The position numbers and the translations under genes were made by a program. From positions 1-64,000 of the forward strand of contig CAXNKG010000010.1 in assembly GCA_964202965.1 (NCBI GenBank): DNA of 64,000 nucleotides. Direction: 5' to 3'. The notes below the pieces were generated by a model. The model saw only the letters and a program-made list of their open reading frames with translations, did not search any database and was not told the DNA's origin. Of the stretch, positions 33,236 to 41,679 are shown one piece after another. The DNA comes from CAXNKG01 sp964202965. GTDB taxonomy: Bacteria > Acidobacteriota > Vicinamibacteria > Vicinamibacterales > UBA2999. The stretch's first letter is position 1; every line of letters starts with the position of its first letter.

Positions 33236-35488
33236 ATGAAATTCCTCTTCGTCGCCAAGCAGCAGAAGAACGCCGAGGCCTTCCTCGCCACACTGAAGGC
33301 GATCATCGAGCGCGGTCATGACGTGACCATCGCCGTGCAGGAGTGGGACGACCAGCGGGATCGGCGCTTCGAGGAGGCGATCAATTCGCCTCGCCTCAAG
33401 GTCCTGCCCTGCCCGTCATCGCGCATGGACGAGTGGAGCGACGTGGCGCCGGTGGTGCGACGGCTGCGCGACTCCGTCCACATTCTCCAGCCCGCGTTCA
33501 CGGAATCGGCCGTCCTGCGACTGCGGATTCTCGACAAGCTCCGGCAGGAGCTGGCGCTCGACACGACACCCGCAACGCTCGAAAGCGAACTCTCGACCAT
33601 CGCCCCGTCTCAATTGCAGCGCATCGAATCCGTGCTGCGGCTCGCCGAGCGGGCCATTCCCACCTCGGAGCTGTTCGACGAGTTCCTGCAGTCGGAAGCT
33701 CCGGATGTCCTGTTGATCTCGCCACTGGTCCATTTCGGCTCGGCCCAGGCCGACGTGGCGGCGAGCGGACGGCGGCTCGGTATCCCCGTGTGGATGCTGA
33801 TGTTCAGCTGGGACAATCTCAGCACGAAGGGCTGCATGCACGTCCCGCCCGACCTGATGTTCGTCTGGAACGAACGTCAGCGGCGGGAGGCCGAGCAGCT
33901 GCATCGGTTTCCGGGCTCGCGCGTGGTGGTGACCGGCGCGGCGCGTTTCGACGAATTCTTCGGTCTGCGGCCACGCATGACGCACGGGCAGTTTTATGAA
34001 GGCCTCGGACTCGATCCCGCGACACCGACCCTTCTCTACCTCTGTTCGTCCCGTCTCATCGTTCCGCGGGAGCTTCCCTTCATCCGGCGATGGCTGGGGG
34101 GCCTGCGCGGCGCCTCGGCGGGCGTGCTGCGCGGCTGCAATGTGATCGTCCGGCCGCACCCCGATTTACCCCTGCTGGACGACGAACTCCGTTTCGAGCG
34201 CTGCCGGTGGCCGGCGGAATCGCAGCTGGACGGGAAGGTGGCCAGGCCGTTCGAGGATGCACGGGCCCTCGTGTTGCGGACCTCGTACAAGGAACCGTTC
34301 GGGCTCTACGAATCGCTCGCGCACAGCACGGCCGTCGTCGGGCTGAATACGACAGCCGAGCTCGAGGCGGGCATCGTGGGCCTCCCCGTCTTTACGATCC
34401 ACCCCGACGCCATCGGTGACGACGGGCCGCGGCCGACCGTCCATTTCCATTACCTGACGCGCGAGCACGGAGGCTTTGTGTCCTCGGCTTCGAGCCTCGA
34501 GGAGCACCTGTCGCAGCTGGGCGCGGCGCTTGCCGTCCCGTCTGATCCGGCGCCGATCAGGTCGTTCATCGAGTCGTTCCTGCGTCCGCTCGGGATCGAT
34601 CGTCCGGTGTCGCCGCTGCTGGCCGAGGAACTGCTTCGACGGGCCGCGGGCGCGGACCGGGCGCCGCTCCCCGATCGGCCGATGGCCGCGGCGGAGACCG
34701 ACCACCGATCACCGGATGAGTCGGTCATCCCCCTCGGGTACGAAGGAGGCCGCATCGTCGTGCGCGCCACACCCGAGATCATGCGCTTCGTGCAGAACCA
34801 GGCCGTGCGTCTCGAGCAGTCCGCGGTCAAGTGGCTCGAACGGTGGGTCAGGGTTGGCGACGTGGTGTACGACGTCGACGCGGGGTTTGGTCCATACACG
34901 CTCATCGCCGCACGCCAGCGCGGCGCCGTCGTGGTGGCGTTCGAGCCAGGCTACGGCGCGTACGCGGCGCTCTGTGAAAACGTGCGCCTCAACGCCTGCC
35001 AGGGGGTGGTCATCCCGGTCCCGTTCGCCATCGCGAGCAGCGACTCACTGGCCACAATCAAGTACGAGCACGAACACCCCGGTGGGCCGCGCCACGCGGT
35101 GCTCAAGACGCGGTGGCGCGCCAGGCCGGCCGATGCCGTGCAGCCGCACGTCCATTCGGTGTGCATGACACGCCTGGATACCGCGGTCGAACTGTACGGG
35201 CTGCCAGCCGCCAATCACATCCGAATCTCTCGAGGCCTCCCGCCCCTCGAGGTTCTCGAGGGAGCGCCCCACACGCTGGCACATCCGGCGTGCCGCAGTG
35301 TCTGGCTGCACGCAGATCCGGCGGACGAAGCCGCTCTGGTGGCGCGATTCCGCGAGGCGGGCTTCGATCCCGTCATCCGTCGCGACCGCCGGACGTCAAT
35401 TCAGATGGTGTTCGTCCGGGGAGACAGGTCGAACGTCGTCGACAGAGCGCGTCATGCCACACGGGCGCGCAACGTGGCCGCGTCCTGA
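33236..35488 (+). CDS. Fusion: GT-B-like transferase + degenerate FkbM domain
   Basis: The 750-aa protein begins MKFLFVAKQQKNAEAF. Residues 1-470 resemble a GT-B or CDP-glycerol-transferase-like enzyme: VLLISPLVHFGSAQADVAAS, WMLMFSWDNLSTKGCMHVPP, PTLLYLCSSRLIVPRELPF and TTAELEAGIVGLPVFTI. Residues about 505-745 are FkbM-like (VVYDVDAGFGPYTLIAARQR, VVAFEPGYGAYAALCENVRL). The SAM loop DVGANxG has become DVDAGFG, and the KIDVxGxE loop is replaced by HIRISRGLPPLEVLEG. The methyltransferase half may therefore bind but not methylate. It is divergent from the gene at 31.3-33.1 kb across an 88-bp gap, in which I see no clear promoter. Confidence 0.8.
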   Translation: MKFLFVAKQQKNAEAFLATLKAIIERGHDVTIAVQEWDDQRDRRFEEAINSPRLKVLPCPSSRMDEWSDVAPVVRRLRDSVHILQPAFTESAVLRLRILDKLRQELALDTTPATLESELSTIAPSQLQRIESVLRLAERAIPTSELFDEFLQSEAPDVLLISPLVHFGSAQADVAASGRRLGIPVWMLMFSWDNLSTKGCMHVPPDLMFVWNERQRREAEQLHRFPGSRVVVTGAARFDEFFGLRPRMTHGQFYEGLGLDPATPTLLYLCSSRLIVPRELPFIRRWLGGLRGASAGVLRGCNVIVRPHPDLPLLDDELRFERCRWPAESQLDGKVARPFEDARALVLRTSYKEPFGLYESLAHSTAVVGLNTTAELEAGIVGLPVFTIHPDAIGDDGPRPTVHFHYLTREHGGFVSSASSLEEHLSQLGAALAVPSDPAPIRSFIESFLRPLGIDRPVSPLLAEELLRRAAGADRAPLPDRPMAAAETDHRSPDESVIPLGYEGGRIVVRATPEIMRFVQNQAVRLEQSAVKWLERWVRVGDVVYDVDAGFGPYTLIAARQRGAVVVAFEPGYGAYAALCENVRLNACQGVVIPVPFAIASSDSLATIKYEHEHPGGPRHAVLKTRWRARPADAVQPHVHSVCMTRLDTAVELYGLPAANHIRISRGLPPLEVLEGAPHTLAHPACRSVWLHADPADEAALVARFREAGFDPVIRRDRRTSIQMVFVRGDRSNVVDRARHATRARNVAAS

Positions 35489-35509
35489 ACGGCGGTCAGG
35501 AGTACCCGA

Positions 35510-36694
35510 GTGGTAGAGCTCAGCATCGTCATCCCCATTTACAACGAAGAAGACGGCGTCCTGCCGGTGCTCGACGAGCTCGACGCGTTTCGACGGCAGT
35601 TCGCCGATCGCTACAAGGCCGAACGGCGAGAGGTGGAAATCATTCTGGTCGACGACGGGTCCACCGATCAGACGCCCGCCCTGCTGCATGGAAGCCCGTA
35701 CCCGAAACGGATCATCACTCAGGCCAATCAGGGGTACGGCGCCGCGTTGAAGAAAGGGTTTTCCGTCGCACAGGGGCGCTGGGTCGGATTTCTCGACGCC
35801 GATGGGACGTACCCGGTGGACGCGTTCTTTTCGATGTATGAGGATGCGGCGTCACACGGCATCGATCTCGTGATCGGGTCCCGCCTCGATCAACCCTCCG
35901 GCATGCCGGGCGTGAGGAACCTGTGGAACCGCTCGTTTGCAGCGCTCCTGGGCGTCACATCCGGCTCCACGGTGACGGACATCGCGAGCGGCATGCGACT
36001 GCTCAGGCGCGAGCGCGTGCCCGACGTGGCGATGCTGCCGGACGGCCTGGATTTCACGCCCGCGATGACGACATGGGCGTTGCACGATGCGTGGACGATC
36101 ACGGAAGTGCCGATTGCCTATCGCGAGCGGATAGGCGACTCGAAGCTCAACGTCGTCCGCGACGGGCTCCGGTTCACGTATGACATCGTGTCGATTTCAA
36201 GTCTGTACAATCCGCTGAAGCTCTTTGGCGTGGCCGGCGTCGCGCTGCTGCTGGCCGGCCTGGCGCTGACGATGGGTCCGCTCCTGCACTATGCGCAGGC
36301 CCGGGAGGTGCCGGAGGCGTCGATCTATCGATTGTTGACGGCGCTGGTGTTGTGGGTCGTCGGGCTGCAGAGCGTGGTCTGCGGGATCGTGGGCACGTCG
36401 TTCGCCAGGCTCCTGCACAGGAAGCCTCTTCGGGCGACGGGAATCGAACGCGCGCTCCTGAGCCCCGGGGTCACGGGCCGGCTGCATTGGGGCGCGGTGC
36501 TGCTCATCGGGTGCGCGTTCGCTCTGAACGCGCAGGGGGTGAGCGAGTACGTGACGAACGGCACCGTGTCCGAGCACTGGTCGCGGCTGCTGGCCGGCGT
36601 CGTGCTCGTGCTGACGGCGTTCCATCTGGTGCTCTATCAGATCCTGGTGGCCTACCTCGGCGCGCTGGAACGCCGGTTCGTCAATCGCGCATGA
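35510..36694 (+). CDS. GT2 glycosyltransferase with C-terminal membrane helices
   Basis: The 394-aa protein starts at GTG 35510 behind an aggag site. Its GT-A domain shows LSIVIPIYNEEDGVLPVLDE, EIILVDDGSTDQTPALL, GRWVGFLDADGTYPVDAFF and TDIASGMRLLRRERVPDV. Four hydrophobic segments follow from about residue 230 (LFGVAGVALLLAGLALTM, LLTALVLWVVGLQSVVCGI and others). This is the GtrB/ArnC-like plan for making polyprenyl-phosphate-linked sugars at the inner face. It ends with an ATGA overlap into the methyltransferase gene. A membrane GT-C partner is encoded nearby at 31.3 or 38.4 kb. Confidence 0.88.
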   Translation: MVELSIVIPIYNEEDGVLPVLDELDAFRRQFADRYKAERREVEIILVDDGSTDQTPALLHGSPYPKRIITQANQGYGAALKKGFSVAQGRWVGFLDADGTYPVDAFFSMYEDAASHGIDLVIGSRLDQPSGMPGVRNLWNRSFAALLGVTSGSTVTDIASGMRLLRRERVPDVAMLPDGLDFTPAMTTWALHDAWTITEVPIAYRERIGDSKLNVVRDGLRFTYDIVSISSLYNPLKLFGVAGVALLLAGLALTMGPLLHYAQAREVPEASIYRLLTALVLWVVGLQSVVCGIVGTSFARLLHRKPLRATGIERALLSPGVTGRLHWGAVLLIGCAFALNAQGVSEYVTNGTVSEHWSRLLAGVVLVLTAFHLVLYQILVAYLGALERRFVNRA

Positions 36695-37380
36695 CCCGCA
36701 CGACGGTCCCGCCGGAGGCCATCGACTATTTCAATCGTCATCATCCCCTTCAAGCCCTGAAGGCGCGGGCGGCGCTTCGGGCACGCCGCGCCATGTACGC
36801 CCGCGTGCTCGAACTGGCTCGTCCGGAGGCCGGCACTCGCATTCTCGACGTCGGCACGACCCCCGACCTCGATCTGCCGTACAACAATTTTTTCGAGCGA
36901 TGGTATCCCGACCCTCAGAGCGTCACGGTGTGCAGCATCGAAGATTGTTCGTCCTTCGAGCAGGTGTTTCCCGGGGTGACGTTCCGGCGGATCACCAGCG
37001 ACAGCCTGCCCTTCGCGAACCGCGAGTTCGACCTCGCGCTCTCCTTTGCCGTACTCGAACACGTGGGCGACGAGGCGCAACAGCGCCACTTCGTTCGCGA
37101 AATGGCGCGGGTGGCAGACCGCTTCATTCTCTACACGCCGTACCGCTATTTCCCCGTGGAAATGCACACGTTCATTCCGCTGTCGCACTGGTTGCCAGCC
37201 CGCTGGTATCGGGCGGCATGGGCCCGGATGGGGCTGGCGTTCTGGGCTGACGAACGGAATCTGAATCTGCTGTCGCGCAGGGACATTCGAGGTCTGCTTC
37301 CGCAGAGCGGGCGCAGCGCGGTCCGCCTCAGGTGGGCATTCGGCTGTCCGGCGCATCTTGAGATCTCGTGGACTCGGTAA
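36691..37380 (+). CDS. SAM-dependent methyltransferase
   Basis: About 229 aa; the ATG at 36691 overlaps the GT2 stop (ATGA). It has a class I SAM fold: RILDVGTTPDLDLPYNNFF for motif I, LALSFAVLEHVGDEAQQRHF for the catalytic strand and RVADRFILYTPYRYFPVEMH later. The C-terminus MLRW-free tail ends in EISWTR. The segment VEMHTFIPLSHWLPARWYRA is typical of small methyltransferases acting on lipid-carrier or glycan intermediates. It belongs to the plus-strand run from 33.2 to 38.4 kb. Confidence 0.75.
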   Translation: MTRTTVPPEAIDYFNRHHPLQALKARAALRARRAMYARVLELARPEAGTRILDVGTTPDLDLPYNNFFERWYPDPQSVTVCSIEDCSSFEQVFPGVTFRRITSDSLPFANREFDLALSFAVLEHVGDEAQQRHFVREMARVADRFILYTPYRYFPVEMHTFIPLSHWLPARWYRAAWARMGLAFWADERNLNLLSRRDIRGLLPQSGRSAVRLRWAFGCPAHLEISWTR

Positions 37381-37407
37381 GATGAGGCAGCAGGCTGCGG
37401 ACCGCGC

Positions 37408-38433
37408 ATGACCATGAGCGATATCAACTGGAAAGAGCGGGCGCTCGGCCTTCAGGAACGTCTCGACCGCCTGCGTCTCGGCGTCTTCGACAAGGACCTG
37501 CTCCGCAGGAGCGTGCCGCTGCGCGCGCAGGCCGCGGCCCGGCGCGCCGCCGCGCCTGACGCGCGAGAACGCGAGCGCCGCTTCGGGGAATTGTCGCCGG
37601 CGTATCTCGAAGCGTCGCGGGACCAGGCGGCCCTCATGGGAAACATGCGGCAGACCACGATCCAGGGCCTTCCGTGGTGGGTGCCCTTGCCGCGGGAGGA
37701 CGACGCGGTGTATGCCGAGCACGCGCTCCGGCAGCAGGATTTCCCGTATCGCGCGATCGCGCAGACGCGGGAGCTCGCGATCGGCGGCGTCATGCTCGAC
37801 GTGGGCGCAAACATCGGCCGGATGTCCATTCCCCGCGTCATCCTCGGCGACGCGGTCGTGGCCTATTGTGCGGAGCCCGATCCGGTCAATTACGCGTGCC
37901 TGGTGCGCAACATCCGCGACAACGGTCTGGGGGGACTGGTACTTCCCGACCGTGTGGCCGTGGGTAGCGCGACCGGGACCGCGCAGCTCCAGCGGCGGAG
38001 GTTCGCGGGCGGGCATCGCGTCATCGAGGCAGCGCCTCCTGAAGAGGCCGGCACGACGGCCGTGCCGGTCGTGTCACTCGACGACTGGATCGCGAGGCTC
38101 GGCGTGCATCCCGACCAGATTTCGCTCGTGAAAGTCGACGTGCAGGGTGCAGAGCTGCGCGTGCTGCGAGGCGCCCCGCATCTCCTGGCACGCCGGCACA
38201 TCCCCTGGCAGGTCGAGATCGATCCACGGCTTCTGGAGATCGGCGGGTCGAGCGTCGGCGACCTGATTGACCTGCTTCGGTCGAACTTCACCGATTTCGT
38301 CCATCTCGATCGGCATACGACCGGCCAGCGTGTGCGCCCGATGGCCGACCTGGCTGACTTGTTCGCCCGGCCGGACCCTTCCGGCGAGAACCACACCGAT
38401 ATCCTCGCCTGCAACCTGGCGCCGGCCGGCTAG
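37408..38433 (+). CDS. FkbM-family methyltransferase
   Basis: The 341-aa protein has an N-terminal helical arm of about 110 residues and then an intact FkbM domain: VMLDVGANIGRMSIPRVI (motif I), AYCAEPDPVNYACLVRNIRD, SLVKVDVQGAELRVLRGAP (signature loop), then RRHIPWQVEIDPRLLEIGG. It should O-methylate a sugar hydroxyl. The gene is the last of its run; its TAG shares a CTAG palindrome with the stop of the convergent membrane protein (38430-38433). Substrate cannot be read from sequence. Confidence 0.82.
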   Translation: MTMSDINWKERALGLQERLDRLRLGVFDKDLLRRSVPLRAQAAARRAAAPDARERERRFGELSPAYLEASRDQAALMGNMRQTTIQGLPWWVPLPREDDAVYAEHALRQQDFPYRAIAQTRELAIGGVMLDVGANIGRMSIPRVILGDAVVAYCAEPDPVNYACLVRNIRDNGLGGLVLPDRVAVGSATGTAQLQRRRFAGGHRVIEAAPPEEAGTTAVPVVSLDDWIARLGVHPDQISLVKVDVQGAELRVLRGAPHLLARRHIPWQVEIDPRLLEIGGSSVGDLIDLLRSNFTDFVHLDRHTTGQRVRPMADLADLFARPDPSGENHTDILACNLAPAG

Positions 38434-40028
38434 CGAAAGCAGGGCCACCGGCTCTCGGCATCGACGCCGTGCGGGACGCGGCGCCGGTCGACAAGGATAG
38501 GCAGGCTGATGCCATCGCCGGCGGCCTCGGTGAAGGTCTGGTACTCCTCCTGGACGTACTGGGCGATGGCGGGAAACCGCTGCCGAAGCCCCTCGTCGTC
38601 GAGCACGATCACGAACAACGCCGGCCGCGTGCGCAGCCGTTCGAGCGTACGGAGCTGGTTGGCCGCCGATGAGTACCACTGGCCGAAGGTGACGCCGTCG
38701 CCCGCGAACGGCCGTCCCGCCAGGACGACGATGTCCGGCGACGCCCCGGTCACGATCAGCCGTTCCGTGACGTCCGTGCAGCGGTCGAGATACGCGAAGA
38801 ACGGCATCAGGACGGCCGCAAACCGGCTGGGCGGCGCTTCGTCCTGGCGATGAGGCCGGCTCAGCAGACTCGACACCTGGAGGTACCTGTCGTAGACCCC
38901 GGCGGGACCCGAGCCGATGTTCGAGCGCTCGAAACGCTCCGGCACCTCCCCCACCTGACTTATCGCGACCGCCGAGGCCGCCACCAGCGCCACGGCGGCC
39001 AGCTGCGCGAGCCGCTGGAGGAGTCGCTCGCCAGGCCGCGTGCGGGTCCAGGCCAGCCCCAGGAGCCAGGCGCCGAGAATGGCGGCAGGGACCGACACGT
39101 CCGCCAGACGTGTCCGAAGCACGTCGCGCAGGAATCCGGCATTGAGACCCGCCGCCAGCACGACGAATGCCACGACGGCCGCCACCTCGCCGGGCCAGCG
39201 CTCGTCGCCGCGGCGCCATCGGCGCGCGACGAGTGCCGCGGAGGCGAGCGGCAGGCTCCAGAACAGCCAGAAGAGCCACGCGTCGGCATCCGCGTCCATC
39301 CCGAACCAGGGCCATGTGTCGAGCATGGAGGCATTCGCCTCGGAGCGCGCGTACTCGACGGCCGTCTCGAAGTAGGGGATGACGCCGCCGCTCAGCGCGA
39401 GATACGCGAGCCACGGCAGCACGGCGGCCAGCGCCACGCCCGCAACGATTGCACACCGCTGGACTGCCGGTCTGACGCCCTCGCCCCGGCTCGCCAGGAC
39501 CAGGTACACGACTGACGCACCCGCAATCCAGACGCCGTGATCGTGGCGGAGGAGAAAAGCCCCCGCCACCAGCAGGCCCAGGGTCACGAGCCGGCGCGTC
39601 GACGGCGTACCGCCGGCGGTAATAACAGCCGCGAACGCGGCGTACGCGAGGATCTTCGGATACGCATAGGTGCGCGGATAGATCAGCACCTCGAACAGCG
39701 CAACCGTCACCGCGATGACGATCGACCCGGACAGCCGGTGCGCGGCGATCACCGTGAACGCGGCGCCGAGCGCGAAGGCGGTGGCGGTGATCGTCCACTC
39801 CACCGCCATGGCGCCGCCCGCCACCTGCCAGGCGGCGGCCGACAGCAGATACGTGAGCGGCCAGCCCGGGTCCAGGAAGTCACGCACCGGGCGATCGCCA
39901 AGGAGCATCTGCTGCGCCAGCGCCAGGTGCGCGTAATGATCGTTGTTGAACCCGCTGAACGTCAGCAGGCGCCAGAGGAGCGTCGCGGCGAAGATCGCGA
40001 TCGCCGCGATCACAGGTCGTGTGGGCAT
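38430..40028 (-). CDS. GT-C-like membrane protein, two-Cys paralog family (subfamily B)
   Basis: About 532 aa from ATG 40028; an alternative start lies 11 codons upstream. The first loop reads LTFSGFNNDHYAHLALAQQM and FLDPGWPLTYLLSAAAW, the acidic/His loop expected of GT-C enzymes. LLRHDHGVWIAG is the motif shared with the four paralogs. The C-terminal domain has YLDRCTDVTERLIVTGASPD and ends RWPCFR, keeping both cysteines. It is closest to the protein at 45.8-47.8 kb. It is read divergently from a DPM1-like GT2 gene 35 bp away, a natural donor-maker for it. Confidence 0.75.
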   Translation of the reverse strand: MPTRPVIAAIAIFAATLLWRLLTFSGFNNDHYAHLALAQQMLLGDRPVRDFLDPGWPLTYLLSAAAWQVAGGAMAVEWTITATAFALGAAFTVIAAHRLSGSIVIAVTVALFEVLIYPRTYAYPKILAYAAFAAVITAGGTPSTRRLVTLGLLVAGAFLLRHDHGVWIAGASVVYLVLASRGEGVRPAVQRCAIVAGVALAAVLPWLAYLALSGGVIPYFETAVEYARSEANASMLDTWPWFGMDADADAWLFWLFWSLPLASAALVARRWRRGDERWPGEVAAVVAFVVLAAGLNAGFLRDVLRTRLADVSVPAAILGAWLLGLAWTRTRPGERLLQRLAQLAAVALVAASAVAISQVGEVPERFERSNIGSGPAGVYDRYLQVSSLLSRPHRQDEAPPSRFAAVLMPFFAYLDRCTDVTERLIVTGASPDIVVLAGRPFAGDGVTFGQWYSSAANQLRTLERLRTRPALFVIVLDDEGLRQRFPAIAQYVQEEYQTFTEAAGDGISLPILVDRRRVPHGVDAESRWPCFR

Positions 40029-40045
40029 CACCGGGGTCTGACCCC

Positions 40046-40051
40046 CATAAT
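40046..40051 (+). promoter_or_regulatory. -10-like hexamer CATAAT
   Basis: CATAAT lies 12 nt upstream of the ATG at 40064, in the 35-bp gap between divergent genes. A transcript starting a few bases beyond it would have almost no leader. Confidence 0.3.
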
Positions 40052-40063
40052 AGCGACACACGC

Positions 40064-40801
40064 ATGAAGACGCAGGATCGGGGCGACGAGGCGGTCGAAT
40101 TCTCGCTCGCCGTCCTCTGCTACCGAGCCGAAGGCGACATCGTCCCGTTCGTCACGAGGCTCCACCGGATCATGTCGATGTTCGCGGAGCCGTGGGAGCT
40201 CGTCCTCGTCGCCAACTACTGGCCAGGCACGGAGGATCGCACCCCGGCGATCGTGAAGGAGCTGGCGGAACGGCTGGATCGCGTGCACTGTGTCGCCGAG
40301 CCGAAGCAGGGGGACATGGGATGGGACATGAAGATGGGCCTCGACGCCTGCCGCGGACGGTATATTGGCATCATCGACGGCGACGGGCAGTATCCGATGG
40401 AGTCCATCGCCGCCTGCTTCGCGAAGATCAAGGCGGATGACATCGATCTCGTCAAGACCTACCGCGTCTATCGGTCCGACGGCCTGTACAGGAACCTCAT
40501 CTCAAAGGCGTACAACGTGGCCTTTGCACTGCTGTTCCCTGCCTATCGAGGGCTTCGAGACGTCAACTCCAAACCGAAGATGCTGAAGCGCGACGCGTAC
40601 CAGCGGATGGAACTGCACTCGAAGGACTGGTTTCTCGACGCGGAGCTCATCCTCGAGGCACTGCGGCTGCACCTCCGAATCTACGAGCTGCCGATACGCT
40701 TCAGCGGCCTCCGGGGCCGGAAGTCGTTTGTCCAGTTTCAGACGATCTCCGAGTTCGTCCGGAATCTGATCGCCTACCGCTGGAGCGGGCGTGGGCGATA
40801 G
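40064..40801 (+). CDS. GT2 glycosyltransferase (DPM1-like, soluble)
   Basis: From ATG 40064 the protein is 245 aa. It has a GT2 domain without membrane helices: FSLAVLCYRAEGDIVPFVTR, then KQGDMGWDMKMGLDACRGRY, IGIIDGDGQYPMESIAACF with the DxD metal site, and LRDVNSKPKMLKRDAYQRM. This matches short dolichyl-phosphate-mannose-synthase-like enzymes that make polyprenyl-phosphate sugars. A possible in-frame extension upstream is not needed. It overlaps the SDR gene by 11 bp and is divergent from the GT-C-like gene at 38.4-40.0 kb. Confidence 0.85.
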   Translation: MKTQDRGDEAVEFSLAVLCYRAEGDIVPFVTRLHRIMSMFAEPWELVLVANYWPGTEDRTPAIVKELAERLDRVHCVAEPKQGDMGWDMKMGLDACRGRYIGIIDGDGQYPMESIAACFAKIKADDIDLVKTYRVYRSDGLYRNLISKAYNVAFALLFPAYRGLRDVNSKPKMLKRDAYQRMELHSKDWFLDAELILEALRLHLRIYELPIRFSGLRGRKSFVQFQTISEFVRNLIAYRWSGRGR

Positions 40802-41678
40802 GCGCCGGCCGACGGTGCTGGTGACGGGCGGCAGTTCACGAATCGGGCGATCGGTTGTCGGGCATCTCGGGACGACGCATCAGTGCATATTCCTCGTCAA
40901 CCGCGGACCGGCTCCGGTCACCGGGCCGCACGTGCGCACGCTGACCGGCGGGCTGGCCGCCGCCTCCCGTCACGCCGACGTCATCCAGTCTGCGGATGTC
41001 GTACTCCACATGGCAGGCGTGTCGCATGCGACAAACGACGAGGCCTACGCGGCGGTGAACGAACGGGGCACGGCGGCGCTGCTCGACGCGTGCGGCAGGA
41101 CCCAGCCCGTCATCTATCTCAGTACGCGCTGTGCGGGATCGACCGGTGGAGCCTACGGTCGATCCAAGTACAGGGCGGAGGAGGCGGTCGTGGCCAGCGG
41201 CCGCCCGTACGTCATCATCCGGCCGGCCGAGGTCTACGGGACGCACTCGGGGGAAGGCATCGACGCGCTGATTGATCTGGCCCTGCGCCGGGGTGTCCTG
41301 ATCGACTTCCGCTGGCAGCCTGAGATCCGCTATTCGCCCGTCTCGTGTGACGAGCTCGGGCGGTTCATCGCGAGCGTCGTCACGAACACCGTGTCGAGCG
41401 ACGTCTCGCATGCCGCGAAGACCTACACCATCTGTAACAACCGGTCGTACACGGCGCGAGACATCCAGGCCGCGATCGAGCGGAGGCGCGGCAGGCGGAT
41501 CGTCCGGCTGCCGGTGCCGATCGGCGTGCTGAAGGCGTTCGCGTCGCTCCGGCTCCCGCTGCCGTTCGCGCGCGATCAGATCGAGCGACTGATCATGGTG
41601 AAGCCGGACGACAATGGCCCCGCTCGTCAGGACTATGCCTTCTCGCCCCGATGCTTCCTCGAGTACCTGGAAGACTGA
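40791..41678 (+). CDS. NAD-dependent epimerase/dehydratase (SDR)
   Basis: The 295-aa protein starts at GTG 40791 within the GT2 end. The N-terminal NAD loop is VLVTGGSSRIGRSVVGHL. HMAGVSHA is the family HxAG box and GGAYGRSKYRAEEAVVAS gives the Tyr-x3-Lys pair. The C-terminal half (EIRYSPVSCDELGRFIASVV) is like epimerases that act on UDP-sugars. It likely makes a donor sugar for the preceding GT2 and the following membrane transferase, 1 bp away; the three genes look like one unit. The substrate is not known. Confidence 0.8.
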   Translation: MGDRRRPTVLVTGGSSRIGRSVVGHLGTTHQCIFLVNRGPAPVTGPHVRTLTGGLAAASRHADVIQSADVVLHMAGVSHATNDEAYAAVNERGTAALLDACGRTQPVIYLSTRCAGSTGGAYGRSKYRAEEAVVASGRPYVIIRPAEVYGTHSGEGIDALIDLALRRGVLIDFRWQPEIRYSPVSCDELGRFIASVVTNTVSSDVSHAAKTYTICNNRSYTARDIQAAIERRRGRRIVRLPVPIGVLKAFASLRLPLPFARDQIERLIMVKPDDNGPARQDYAFSPRCFLEYLED

Positions 41679-41679
41679 G

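Noticed and set aside
38074..39798. A 574-aa minus-strand open frame
   Set aside because: Low-complexity shadow of the GT-C-like gene at 38430-40028.
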